Shown here piece after piece: positions 14,623 through 22,105 of a DNA stretch of 22,105 nt. Under the pieces are notes generated by a model. It ran no database searches and was not told the origin of the DNA. It saw only the letters and a program-made list of their open reading frames with translations. The position numbers were made by a program, and so were the translations under genes. The stretch covers positions 1 through 22,105 of the forward strand of contig JBILXY010000015.1 of the NCBI GenBank assembly GCA_044378055.1, given 5' to 3'. Each line of letters starts with the position of its first letter. Positions within the stretch are counted from its first letter, which is position 1. The stretch is from JBILXY01 sp044378055. GTDB lineage: Bacteria > Patescibacteriota > JACMRA01.

Positions 14623-14786
14623 ATTTAGCCTTCAGACGCAAATATAGTATTGGTTGAATTTCCTCAACAATTATTATAAAGCTATAGAAAAAGTGTATTT
14701 ACAAATTTAAGTGTTAAAAATATTTTACATATACAGCTTATACTCTATTTTACAATATTAAATACATAATTTATTTTAACACTAAT
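14623..14786. other. 164-bp divergent intergenic region
   Basis: Very AT-rich. It holds the probable TTGTTG/TATATT promoter of the 110-aa gene and an imperfect inverted repeat GTTGA-6 nt-TCAAC that overlaps it. TTTACA at 14724-14729 is a possible -35 for the TrmB-like gene, without a good -10. The inverted repeat could be an operator for the adjacent regulator, but it is short. Confidence 0.35.
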
Positions 14787-15560
14787 ATGCTTCAAAATAA
14801 TATCTTGGAAAAATCTCTACAAGAATTGGGTTTAAGTAATTTTCAAATTCAGCTTTATTCTTTACTTATCAAAAAGGAAGATTTAAATATTATGCAACTT
14901 GCGAAAGAGCTTGGTGTTTACAGGTTGAAAGTTTATGATGCTTTAGAAGAACTTAAACAATTTAATTTAATTCAAAAAGAAAGTAATTATAGTCGTAAAA
15001 TTATTATAGAGCCACCAAGTAAAATTATAACTTTATTAAAAAGAAAAGAAACAGAACTTTCCACACTCAATACTAATCTATCTGAATATTTACCAACTTT
15101 GCAAAATGAATATTATTCTTCAAGGAAACAGCCAATTATTAAAGTATATGAAGGGAAAACCCAATTCATCAATATTTTTCACCAGATTTTAGAAGAATTA
15201 GAAGCGGGTGATGAAATTTGTATTATAGGAGAAGGACAAGATTTTTATGATATAATTGACTTTGAATATTATTATTCTACTTTCAGGGAAGATAGAATAA
15301 AGCGAGTGATAAAAGCAAAAGTTTTATGGAAACAGCCAATACTTTTGGATATAAAAAAATTAATCTCCACAGATAGTAAAGAGCTAAGGAAAAGCAAAAC
15401 ATTACCTACAAATTTTTCAAGTCCGGGTAGTATTTGGATTACCAAAAATAAAGTAATAAACTGGACTACAGTTTTACCAAAAGCAATTGTAATTCAAGAT
15501 CAAAATCTAGTTTTATTCTATAACGAATTATTTGAAAGTTATTGGAATATATTAGACTAA
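14787..15560 (+). CDS. TrmB-like transcriptional regulator
   Basis: The 257-aa protein starts with a winged helix-turn-helix of the TrmB type (about 10-75; LGLSNFQIQLYSLLIKK, then a recognition-helix region around LGVYRLKVYDALEEL). A helical linker (about 75-110) and a C-terminal sensor-like domain (about 115-250) beginning KVYEGKTQFINIF follow. This layout is common for TrmB-family proteins in archaea and in many uncultured bacteria. The effector and targets are unknown. Known TrmB proteins respond to sugars, but this should not be assumed here. It is divergent from the 110-aa gene and convergent with the channel gene, so autoregulation or control of the 110-aa gene is possible. Confidence 0.8.
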   Translation: MLQNNILEKSLQELGLSNFQIQLYSLLIKKEDLNIMQLAKELGVYRLKVYDALEELKQFNLIQKESNYSRKIIIEPPSKIITLLKRKETELSTLNTNLSEYLPTLQNEYYSSRKQPIIKVYEGKTQFINIFHQILEELEAGDEICIIGEGQDFYDIIDFEYYYSTFREDRIKRVIKAKVLWKQPILLDIKKLISTDSKELRKSKTLPTNFSSPGSIWITKNKVINWTTVLPKAIVIQDQNLVLFYNELFESYWNILD

Positions 15561-15578
15561 TTAATTTAATATCTAACC

Positions 15579-16259
15579 CTACAACTTAGCATCTTCCTTA
15601 ACTGCAAGTTTTTCTAGATGAGTTATTTTAAGTAAGAAGGCTAAAGAACCAGGGATTGCTCCAGTTAGCACTGGAATAAGCAGCAATACTATAGCTACAT
15701 TTGTACTTACAAAACTTAAAGCCAAGGCCAAAACAGAACATCCTACTGAAAGTACAATCCTGGTTGTTCCATAGAACTTGTCTTTGCTATTATATTTTCC
15801 AATAGCGTCCAATTTCAAACTATCTACAACCGGGTTTTCAATTCTTGGTGATCTGGTAATATATTCCCTCATCCAAAAAATTAATAAAGCAATAATTAAT
15901 ACATTGGTGCTATAAAAAGCCACGGCTACACCGGATTCAGGGTAAGAACCAAGAAGGTGGCTTGAAAATGGAATTAAACTAACAAAACTTAAAAAGATAA
16001 AGTTAACATAGCTTAAGTTCCTATCCACATTTTTTGCCATAGTGGAAATTAAGAAATTATGGCTGGTCCAATAGTTTAGCAAAACTGCAAAACTTAAAAA
16101 GAAACTTAGGAAAAGTGGAATTAAATGTTCTAGTTCGGTTAATAATTTTCCGTTACTAAATGTGTCGTGTAGTTCAGGAACTCTAATTTCAATCACTAAA
16201 AGGGTCATTACAATTGCGAATATTCCGTCAGTTATGGCTTCAAGCCTTATTTTGTTCAT
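15579..16259 (-). CDS. TMEM175/DUF1211-family potassium channel-like membrane protein
   Basis: The 226-aa protein has six predicted membrane helices (about 8-28, 46-66, 83-103, 108-130, 163-184, 187-210). Helix 1 carries the family signature region, RLEAITDGIFAIVMTLLV. Bacterial TMEM175 proteins usually read RxxxFSDGxFAI; here FSD is replaced by ITD, keeping Arg and Asp but not the Phe. Known bacterial members form leaky K+ channels, with helix 1 lining the pore. The C-terminus is short and charged. The promoter is probably TAGACA (16291-16296) with TAAAAT (16269-16274), 16-bp spacing, minus strand. It is convergent with the TrmB-like gene; only 18 bp separate the two stops, with no obvious terminator. 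Confidence 0.85.
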   Translation of the reverse strand: MNKIRLEAITDGIFAIVMTLLVIEIRVPELHDTFSNGKLLTELEHLIPLFLSFFLSFAVLLNYWTSHNFLISTMAKNVDRNLSYVNFIFLSFVSLIPFSSHLLGSYPESGVAVAFYSTNVLIIALLIFWMREYITRSPRIENPVVDSLKLDAIGKYNSKDKFYGTTRIVLSVGCSVLALALSFVSTNVAIVLLLIPVLTGAIPGSLAFLLKITHLEKLAVKEDAKL

Positions 16260-16268
16260 ATATATTTT

Positions 16269-16296
16269 ATTTTACGGAGAATTAAACTTTTGTCTA
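16269..16296 (-). promoter_or_regulatory. Promoter of the TMEM175-like gene
   Basis: Minus strand -35 TAGACA (16291-16296), 16-bp spacer, -10 TAAAAT (16269-16274), about 9 nt before the ATG. Confidence 0.5.
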
Positions 16297-16372
16297 ATCC
16301 AATGTCACCAGAGTAATAATATGTATTTAATTTTATGCTTCTTTGCCAATTAGTAAAATGTTAGTTAACATA

Positions 16373-16401
16373 TTGACTATAGGTTAAAACCATGCTATAA
16401 T
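16373..16401 (+). promoter_or_regulatory. Strong sigma70-type promoter of the DUF11 surface-protein gene
   Basis: TTGACT (16373-16378), 17-bp spacer, perfect TATAAT (16396-16401). Predicted start near 16408 leaves a leader of only about 13 nt before the ATG at 16421. This is the best promoter match in the window and implies high expression. Confidence 0.9.
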
Positions 16402-16420
16402 AAAGTTATAAAATATATTT

Positions 16421-18778
16421 ATGTTACCAAAATTCATCACAAAAAAGTCAGCAGGTATTTTCGCTTCTCTTGCAGTTGCCATTGTTGCCGTATCTGGTTT
16501 GTATGCTCTATTCAATAGAACTGCAGATAATTCACAAGCTCAGTCAGTAATTCCAAGAGAATCTTCTTGTTCAACGTCTACTGCAACCCCAACTTGGAAC
16601 CCTCACCCAATTGTTACCAATCTTCCTAACCCTAATGTTACAGATGGTAATTGTCAGGACATGCCATTAATGAGCTTCTTCCCAATTGATACAGCCGCAG
16701 GCAATCCTAGAACTAAAAATATTATTGCAGGTCAAACTATTACTTGGCATCTTTATTATAACAACGGAGGTAATTCCACAGCCGGTGCCATTACAAATCC
16801 AACAGCTGGAGTACAAGTAACCAAAGTAAATGATACCCAATATCGTGTTTCTGCAACTCTTTCTGGAGGAAACGCAACTCAAGTTAATTCAGCAGGAAAA
16901 GGCGGAGATTTATTAGTAAATGTTCCAGCAGGTACTGTTTTAGAAATTGTAGGAAACAATACAAGACATTTCCCAGATGCTACAGAAAGAAAATATGTTG
17001 TAGAAACTGCCCAAGGTTCTCGTGTTGCACCTTACAATTCTGCTCCATGGGATGCTATCACAGATACCCGTGTTAATGTACCAGACAACAGCGTTGGTGC
17101 TACAACTTCAAACCCAGTTTACACTTCCTTTACTGGAAAAACTTTGGCTTCTACAGCAGGATTTAATGTAAAACCAGCAGGTTTGGAAGCAGGTTTCCTA
17201 GGATATGGTTACATTTTAGGTCAATTACAAGCAGTTGCTGCCCCTGTAAATAATACACCTCCAATTTTGCCAGGCCAAGAAATTACTATTGTTCGCGGTC
17301 AATCTGGAAGCTTCAACCCTTTAAACGGAACTGATCCTGAACAAGACTATCCTTTAACATATAATTTAGCTCAATTACCAAGTTTTTGTACTTATGCTAC
17401 TGGAACTTTAATTATTACTTGTAATACTAATGCTTCTACACCAGTTAGAACAGTTTTCCCAATTACCCCAACCGATTCAAGAGGCTTGGTAGGAACTCCT
17501 GGAAACTTTATTGTAAATATTATTGAAAGAAATAATCCACCTATTGTTCCTGGTCAAGAAATAACTATTGTTCGAGGTCAATCAGGAAGCTTCAATGTTA
17601 TTATTGGAACCGATCCTGACGGAGACCTTCCTTTAACTTATGTTGTAAATAATCTACCAAGTTTCTGTACATATGATGCAACAACAAGAATTGTAAATTG
17701 TGTATCTAATGCAAATACCCCAGTAAGAACAACATTCACAGTTACCCCAACCGATTCAAGAGGTTTAGTTGGAACCCCTGGAACATTCATTGTTAATATT
17801 ATCGATCCAAACGGCCCAATTTTAAGCACTTCCACAAAAACTTGTGTAAAATTAGGAACTACAACTCCATGCGATCAAGCAAATCTTGTTGCTGGCGATA
17901 ATGTAACTTACACAGTTACAGTAAGAAACACTGGTCCTTCAGCAGCTACAAATGTAAGAATTCTTGATACTTACGATAGAGTTCGTTTAACAAATGCAAG
18001 AAACACAGTTCCAGCAGGTACAATTGATGCAAATGCAGGAACAATTACTTGGAATGTAGGAACTGTAAACGCCGGTGCAAGCTCTGCAGTTACTTTTGAT
18101 GCTACAATTACTAACGCAATTAGAGATGGAGATATTATTGTAAACACTGCTTTAATTACTGCCGATAACTTACCTGGACAAACTGTTCAAGCACAATTCC
18201 CAGTTAGAGCTCCTAATCTTTTAACTTCAACAAAAACATGTGTAAAGAAAGGAACAACAACTGCCTGCAACGCAACAGCATTAATTCCAAACGATTCAGT
18301 AACATATTCAATTAATGTAAGAAATACTGGTTCAGTTAATGCAACCAATGTAAGAGTAGTAGATACTTACGATAGAACAAGATTAAACAACATCACTAAC
18401 TTAAATCCTTCTGGAACTGTAGATGCAGCAGCAGGAACAATCACTTGGAATGTTGGTACTTTAAATGCAGGTCAAACAGTTGCTCTAACTTTCGATGCCA
18501 CAATCACCAGCGCAGCAAGAAATGGAGATGTAATTGTAAATGTAGCAATCATCTCTGCCGACAACACACCAGATCAAAGGGTTCAAGCTGACTTCCCAAT
18601 TAACTTAATTGTAGTAACAGAAACACCAAGATCTGGAGGTTTAGAAATTGTTGGAACATTAATTGCCTTACTAGCAATTGGCGGAGGTTATTATTATTGG
18701 AAGAATCATCAGCAGATTAAACTTGGAAAAGTACCAGGTAGAAGCACTGAAGATGATGCCAGTATGACCTTGAAATAG
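16421..18778 (+). CDS. DUF11 repeat surface protein with N- and C-terminal hydrophobic anchors
   Basis: The 785-aa protein has an N-terminal signal/anchor helix (about 11-31), then a beta-rich region ending in an AGFLGYGYILGQL motif (about 255). Two Ig/cadherin-like repeats of about 92 residues start near 279 and 371 (shared TIVRGQSGSFN and TDSRGLVGTPG). Two DUF11 domains follow, about 467-592 and 600-727, each starting LSTSTKTCVK or LLTSTKTCVK with a paired Cys. The C-terminus has TPRSGG (735-740), a hydrophobic helix (741-760) and a polar tail. TPRSG may be a variant of the LPxTG sortase motif; otherwise the helix is a membrane anchor. Expected outside the cell as a major structural or adhesive surface protein, with a strong promoter upstream and a hairpin terminator downstream. 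Repeats within the protein differ by many synonymous changes, so they are old, unlike those at 1-367. Confidence 0.9.
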   Translation: MLPKFITKKSAGIFASLAVAIVAVSGLYALFNRTADNSQAQSVIPRESSCSTSTATPTWNPHPIVTNLPNPNVTDGNCQDMPLMSFFPIDTAAGNPRTKNIIAGQTITWHLYYNNGGNSTAGAITNPTAGVQVTKVNDTQYRVSATLSGGNATQVNSAGKGGDLLVNVPAGTVLEIVGNNTRHFPDATERKYVVETAQGSRVAPYNSAPWDAITDTRVNVPDNSVGATTSNPVYTSFTGKTLASTAGFNVKPAGLEAGFLGYGYILGQLQAVAAPVNNTPPILPGQEITIVRGQSGSFNPLNGTDPEQDYPLTYNLAQLPSFCTYATGTLIITCNTNASTPVRTVFPITPTDSRGLVGTPGNFIVNIIERNNPPIVPGQEITIVRGQSGSFNVIIGTDPDGDLPLTYVVNNLPSFCTYDATTRIVNCVSNANTPVRTTFTVTPTDSRGLVGTPGTFIVNIIDPNGPILSTSTKTCVKLGTTTPCDQANLVAGDNVTYTVTVRNTGPSAATNVRILDTYDRVRLTNARNTVPAGTIDANAGTITWNVGTVNAGASSAVTFDATITNAIRDGDIIVNTALITADNLPGQTVQAQFPVRAPNLLTSTKTCVKKGTTTACNATALIPNDSVTYSINVRNTGSVNATNVRVVDTYDRTRLNNITNLNPSGTVDAAAGTITWNVGTLNAGQTVALTFDATITSAARNGDVIVNVAIISADNTPDQRVQADFPINLIVVTETPRSGGLEIVGTLIALLAIGGGYYYWKNHQQIKLGKVPGRSTEDDASMTLK

Positions 18779-18802
18779 TAATAAGTTTATATCACAAAAC
18801 AG

Positions 18803-18818
18803 CCCCCTTTTTAGGGGG
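18803..18818 (+). terminator. Hairpin terminator after the DUF11 gene
   Basis: CCCCC (18803-18807), 6-nt loop, GGGGG (18814-18818), then TTTAAAATT. The T-tract is short, so termination may be partial, but the site is 24 nt after the stop and just before the tRNA promoter. Confidence 0.75.
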
Positions 18819-18825
18819 TTTAAAA

Positions 18826-18854
18826 TTGACAAAACATTTGTTAAAAATCATTAT
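18826..18854 (+). promoter_or_regulatory. tRNA-Thr promoter
   Basis: Exact TTGACA (18826-18831), 17-bp spacer, CATTAT (18849-18854). The tRNA 5' end is 11 nt further on. It may also transcribe rny. Confidence 0.8.
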
Positions 18855-18864
18855 GCACCAATAA

Positions 18865-18940
18865 GCCGGTGTAGCTTAGCTGGTATAGCGACGGTATCGT
18901 AAACCGTAGGTCGCAGGTTCGAACCCTGTCACTGGCTCCA
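18865..18940 (+). tRNA. tRNA-Thr (anticodon CGU)
   Basis: A complete cloverleaf: acceptor stem GCCGGTG/CACTGGC (one G-U pair), D arm 18874-18889, anticodon stem ACGGT/ACCGT around loop ATCGTAA with anticodon CGT at 18898-18900 (reads ACG, Thr), T arm GCAGG-TTCGAAC-CCTGT, discriminator T, and CCA encoded in the DNA (18938-18940). No intron. Confidence 0.97.
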
Positions 18941-18963
18941 AGCACCAAAACTAAAACAAAATT

Positions 18964-20532
18964 ATGTTCATAGAATTTGCCTTAATATCCCTAAGTGTAT
19001 TTATAATTATCCAATTTTTGGTTGGTTTTTGGATATTCAAAAAATTTTCCAGTAGAAAAAACGACTCACTACTTTCTCCAAGCACATCAGAAAATAATCA
19101 GCAAGATTTAGAATGGAGAAAGAGATGGCAGGAGGAAGAAAAAATTACCAGGCAAAGAATTTTAGAATTACAAGAAAATATTGATAGAAAGGAAACTGCT
19201 TTGGATGAAAAATTGAACAAACTAGAAAAGGATAAAGAATTAGTGGAAGAGACAAAAAATACTTTAAGAGAAATTAAATCTGATTTATTAGCAAGAATTG
19301 ATGAGTTGAAAATTAAAGAATCTCAATTAGTTGAAAATTATGAAGCCAAATTATCTGGGCTTGCAAAAATTACTACATCAGAAGCTAAAAGTATTATTCT
19401 TAATACTGCCAAAAAAGATGTAGGAAGCGATTTATTAGAGTGGCAGCAAAAATTTATAGAGAATAAAAGGGAAGAAGCTAATCTTGAAGCAAGGGAAATT
19501 GTAGCCTTGGCAGTTCAAAGATGTAGCAGCGAAGTTGCCAATGAATATACTTTAACCACAATTAAACTTCAAAGCGAAGATGATAAAGGAAAGTTAATTG
19601 GAAAAGGTGGCAGAAACTTACAGTGGATCGAAAAAACCCTCGGAGTAGAGCTAGTTATTGATGACACCCCAGAAATAATTACTATATCAGGTTTTTCTTC
19701 TATAAGAAGACACATCGCTAAAAGAACCCTTGAAAGGTTGTTGGAAGATGGCAGAATTCACCCAGCTTCAATAGAGGAAAATTATGAAAAGGCTAGGGGG
19801 GAGATATCTTCTGAAATTGCAGCCAGCGGTGAATATGCCGTAAACCAACTTGGAATTATAGATTTCCCTGCCAAGCTTGTTCGTTTAATTGGAAGATTGA
19901 AATTCAGAACAAGTTACGGCCAAAACCAATTAGGCCACAGTTTAGAAATGGCTAAGTTAGCAGCTTTGCTTGCAGAAGAATTTAATGCAAGGTTTCCTCA
20001 TCGTGAAAAACCAGTTGATGTCCAAATTTGTATTAAGGGAGCTTTACTCCATGATATTGGTAAAGCCATTGATGAAGAGCAGACGCCAAAAGGTAATCAC
20101 ATTGAAATTGGTGAAAAAGTTTGCGATACTTTCGGGCTTGATTGGAGAATTAAAAAATGTATTTCTTCTCATCATGATGAAAGTTATTGGGATGCTGAAC
20201 ATGGTTTTTGTTTAGAAGCCGCAATCGTAGATGCTTGTGATAATATTAGCGGATCAAGACTTGGAGCTAGAAAAGAAACAGCCCAAGCATATTACGAAAG
20301 AATGGAGAATTTGGAAAATATTGCTATGACTAGCAAGGGTGTTAATAAGGCTTGGATAATGAAAGGAAGTAGGGAATTATGGGTATTTTTTGATACCACA
20401 AAAGTTTCTTCTTCAGAAATGTATGATATTACCAGAGAAATTACTGAAAAGATTGAATCTGATGTAAAGTACGCAGGTGAAATAAAAATTATTGGAATTT
20501 GGGAGGACAAAATTGTTGAATACGCCCGGTAG
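18964..20532 (+). CDS. rny: Ribonuclease Y
   Basis: The 522-aa protein has typical RNase Y length and order: one N-terminal membrane helix (about 4-25), a long charged coiled coil (about 45-135), a KH RNA-binding domain with IGKGG (212-216), and an HD domain with the catalytic pair H363-D364 in LLHDIGKA, followed by HHDE and the conserved GARKETAQAYYERMENLE block. RNase Y is a membrane-tethered endoribonuclease that starts mRNA decay in many bacteria lacking RNase E. The ATG at 18964, 24 nt after the tRNA, is chosen because it begins the membrane helix. No Shine-Dalgarno motif is present. It is probably transcribed by read-through from the tRNA promoter, since the gap is too short for a separate promoter. 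The stop overlaps the region leading into the next surface-gene promoter. Confidence 0.97.
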   Translation: MFIEFALISLSVFIIIQFLVGFWIFKKFSSRKNDSLLSPSTSENNQQDLEWRKRWQEEEKITRQRILELQENIDRKETALDEKLNKLEKDKELVEETKNTLREIKSDLLARIDELKIKESQLVENYEAKLSGLAKITTSEAKSIILNTAKKDVGSDLLEWQQKFIENKREEANLEAREIVALAVQRCSSEVANEYTLTTIKLQSEDDKGKLIGKGGRNLQWIEKTLGVELVIDDTPEIITISGFSSIRRHIAKRTLERLLEDGRIHPASIEENYEKARGEISSEIAASGEYAVNQLGIIDFPAKLVRLIGRLKFRTSYGQNQLGHSLEMAKLAALLAEEFNARFPHREKPVDVQICIKGALLHDIGKAIDEEQTPKGNHIEIGEKVCDTFGLDWRIKKCISSHHDESYWDAEHGFCLEAAIVDACDNISGSRLGARKETAQAYYERMENLENIAMTSKGVNKAWIMKGSRELWVFFDTTKVSSSEMYDITREITEKIESDVKYAGEIKIIGIWEDKIVEYAR

Positions 20533-20535
20533 GCT

Positions 20536-20571
20536 TTTGCCCAAAACCAAACAATGGCATATAATAAAACA
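20536..20571 (+). promoter_or_regulatory. Promoter block of the right surface gene, shared with the left surface gene
   Basis: -35 TTGCCC (20537-20542), 17-bp spacer, perfect -10 TATAAT (20560-20565). The ATG is 21 nt after the -10. The 36-bp block matches 2187-2222 (minus) at 30 of 36 positions. It begins 4 bp after the rny stop. Confidence 0.8.
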
Positions 20572-20586
20572 AAACAAAAACACAAT

Positions 20587-22105
20587 ATGTCTAAAAAAGA
20601 CCAAACAAATAAATTTAACTTAAAATCTTTTCTTCAATCAAAAAAGGGAAAATATTCTTTAATCTCGGCTTTGGTATTAGGTGTTCTTTTAATCTCAGGA
20701 TTATTTACTTCAAATTTACTAAAACAAAATGAAGTAGCAAGAGCTGCTTTAAACTGCCCTGTTGGTTCAACAGTTAATGGTGCAGGAACAGGTTGTGTTT
20801 CTACAACACCTTCTAATTATACTTGTAGTACAGGTAGCTTAGGCGGAGATGGTACACAATGTTTTGTAACAGGGCAAACAGGAACTTCTTATTCTTGTCC
20901 TAATGGTGGAATTGTTAGTGGGGCTAGTTGTGTTGGCGATATCTCATCTCCAATTCAAATATCAACTCCAGGATTCGTTCCTGGCACAGCTTTCTGCGGT
21001 GCTTTTAATCCTATTTATGGTGGACTTGCCTTATGTCAAATTCCTGAAGAATTAGGTGTCATACAGCAGACATTAGGTCCCTGTCCATACCAGCTTAACG
21101 GCTTTCCTTCACCTGGAGGTGGAAATATTATATTAGTAAATGGCTACTGGGTATGCGGAGAGCCTAGCTGGGACCCCTCATTTGCTGGAACAGGAACATT
21201 TAACTCTGTTGGATATGCTTCTAATATTGTTTATAGTGCTCAAGCTACCTACGCTGCCACCGGAACTCCAATCTTCGGCCCTGTATTCACCCAGAATGCC
21301 ACTCCAGTCTTCGGAACCCTAGTAACTCCAACTTCATACACTCCAGACCCAGGTCAAGTAACAGGCCTTACCTGTACTCCAACAAACCCTGTTGTATCTA
21401 CAACAGTAAACTGTTCAGGACAAGGAACAGGAGCACCTTCAGGTGTACCTTACGCTGGAAGCGTAACAGTATCAATAGATAACGGAGGAGGAAGTATAGC
21501 CACAACTTTTAATCCAGACGGAACTTTTACAGCTAGTAATGTACCAGTAGGAAATACAACAGGAGCTAAAACAGCTACAACTAACTTAGGAGGAACAACC
21601 CCTGTTAATGTAGTACCAGCTGCAACAACAATTACTTCTGCCAACATATCTAACTCTACAGACTGTACAACTACAACCAATGTAGTAATTGGAACAACCT
21701 TCAACTGTACTTTCCCACTTACAGGAGATGCTGGTAATAACTATGCTCTTCCAACCAATGGAATATTAGCCAATGCAGCCACAGCTACAGGCAATAGCCC
21801 TGCTTGTACCATTACAGGTAACTCTACATCAAATGCAGCTTTATCCTGTACTTCAATTCCAACAACAGGTGGAACACCTGGAAACCAGAATTTAGGATTA
21901 TTAATTGATGGAAGTACAACTCCTGTAACCAAAGGAGCAGTTAACCTTGTAACCGAAGTAGACCCAGACCTCGCTTCAGGCCCAGGTTCACTTTCTAACT
22001 CTACAGATTGTACTGCTTCTACCAATGTAAGTATAGGAACAACTTACACATGTACATTCCCTATTAACGGAACAGGGCCTTTCGTATTACCTTCTGGAGG
22101 AATTC
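20587..22105 (+). CDS. Large Cys-containing surface protein, 5' part (C-terminus beyond the right edge)
   Basis: 506 codons are visible, without a stop. Residues 13-53 closely match residues 31-71 of the left-edge protein: KSFL, KKG, YSLIS, a hydrophobic helix (about 23-45) and KQNEVARA (possible signal-peptidase AxA site). Residues 55-120 hold three short Cys repeats (CPVGS...GC, CSTGS...QC, CPNGG...SC), then a Pro/Gly/Tyr-rich stretch. From about 300 a beta-rich, Thr/Asn-rich region begins in which NSTDCT...TNV...IGTT...CTFP recurs at residues 356 and 471, a 115-residue period. The repeat continues to the window end. Likely an exported surface structural or adhesion protein; no catalytic motif is visible. 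The ATG is chosen by match to the paralogue, and an A/C-rich leader without a Shine-Dalgarno motif precedes it. Confidence 0.88.
   Translation, partial: MSKKDQTNKFNLKSFLQSKKGKYSLISALVLGVLLISGLFTSNLLKQNEVARAALNCPVGSTVNGAGTGCVSTTPSNYTCSTGSLGGDGTQCFVTGQTGTSYSCPNGGIVSGASCVGDISSPIQISTPGFVPGTAFCGAFNPIYGGLALCQIPEELGVIQQTLGPCPYQLNGFPSPGGGNIILVNGYWVCGEPSWDPSFAGTGTFNSVGYASNIVYSAQATYAATGTPIFGPVFTQNATPVFGTLVTPTSYTPDPGQVTGLTCTPTNPVVSTTVNCSGQGTGAPSGVPYAGSVTVSIDNGGGSIATTFNPDGTFTASNVPVGNTTGAKTATTNLGGTTPVNVVPAATTITSANISNSTDCTTTTNVVIGTTFNCTFPLTGDAGNNYALPTNGILANAATATGNSPACTITGNSTSNAALSCTSIPTTGGTPGNQNLGLLIDGSTTPVTKGAVNLVTEVDPDLASGPGSLSNSTDCTASTNVSIGTTYTCTFPINGTGPFVLPSGGI

Noticed and set aside
21450..22025. Two minus-strand ORFs (84 and 94 aa) opposite the right surface gene
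   Set aside because: Their Val/Ala-rich composition is the reverse complement of Thr/Asn-rich repeats; no independent support.
22099..22105. GAATTC at the right edge as a cloning boundary
   Set aside because: The left edge reads GAATTA, not an EcoRI site, so a single chance occurrence is the simpler explanation.

Overview
The window is AT-rich bacterial DNA using the standard genetic code. The gene set combines compact housekeeping genes (a class I ribonucleotide reductase, EF-G, RNase Y, a tRNA) with large, Cys-, Thr- and Asn-rich surface proteins that carry DUF11-like repeats. Other genes are a membrane-anchored VanY-type peptidase, a TrmB-like regulator and a TMEM175-type channel. This mix, with no Shine-Dalgarno motif at any start codon, suggests a Candidate Phyla Radiation (Patescibacteria) genome. 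That placement is inference; there is no rRNA or other decisive marker in the window.

Layout, left to right. (1) 1-2056 (minus): 5' part of a long surface protein, open at the left edge, where it ends in a nearly perfect 177-bp tandem repeat. (2) 2057-4830: a divergent intergenic region, then a double-Nudix hydrolase and a membrane-anchored VanY-like peptidase (plus). (3) 4831-8809: a 288-bp leader followed by nrdB-nrdA, encoding a eukaryote-like class I ribonucleotide reductase. (4) 8810-10455: an intergenic pair of matched hairpin elements, then a CapA-family protein and a 107-aa orphan (minus). (5) 10609-14190: a PaaK/CapK-like adenylate-forming enzyme, then fusA with a strong terminator. 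(6) 14247-16259: a 110-aa orphan (minus) with its own terminator, a TrmB-like regulator (plus) and a TMEM175-like channel (minus). (7) 16373-18818: a strong sigma70-type promoter, a 785-aa DUF11 surface protein and a terminator. (8) 18826-20532: tRNA-Thr(CGU) and rny. (9) 20536-22105: a second long surface protein, open at the right edge.

The most notable result links the two ends. The two truncated surface proteins share an almost identical N-terminal export/anchor segment and a 36-bp promoter block (30 of 36 identical, same -35/-10 spacing), so they look like co-regulated paralogues. Between promoter and start codon, the left copy has about 115 nt of extra, hairpin-rich leader. Other points of interest are two small orphan proteins (107 and 110 aa) that look like distant paralogues of each other, a hairpin element at 8844-8913 whose flanks are conserved while its complementary arms differ, a VanY domain with Glu at a zinc-ligand position, and an NrdA whose N-terminal ATP cone has lost its signature.

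All of this comes from reading the sequence by eye. No database search was run, so family names rest on motif recognition.
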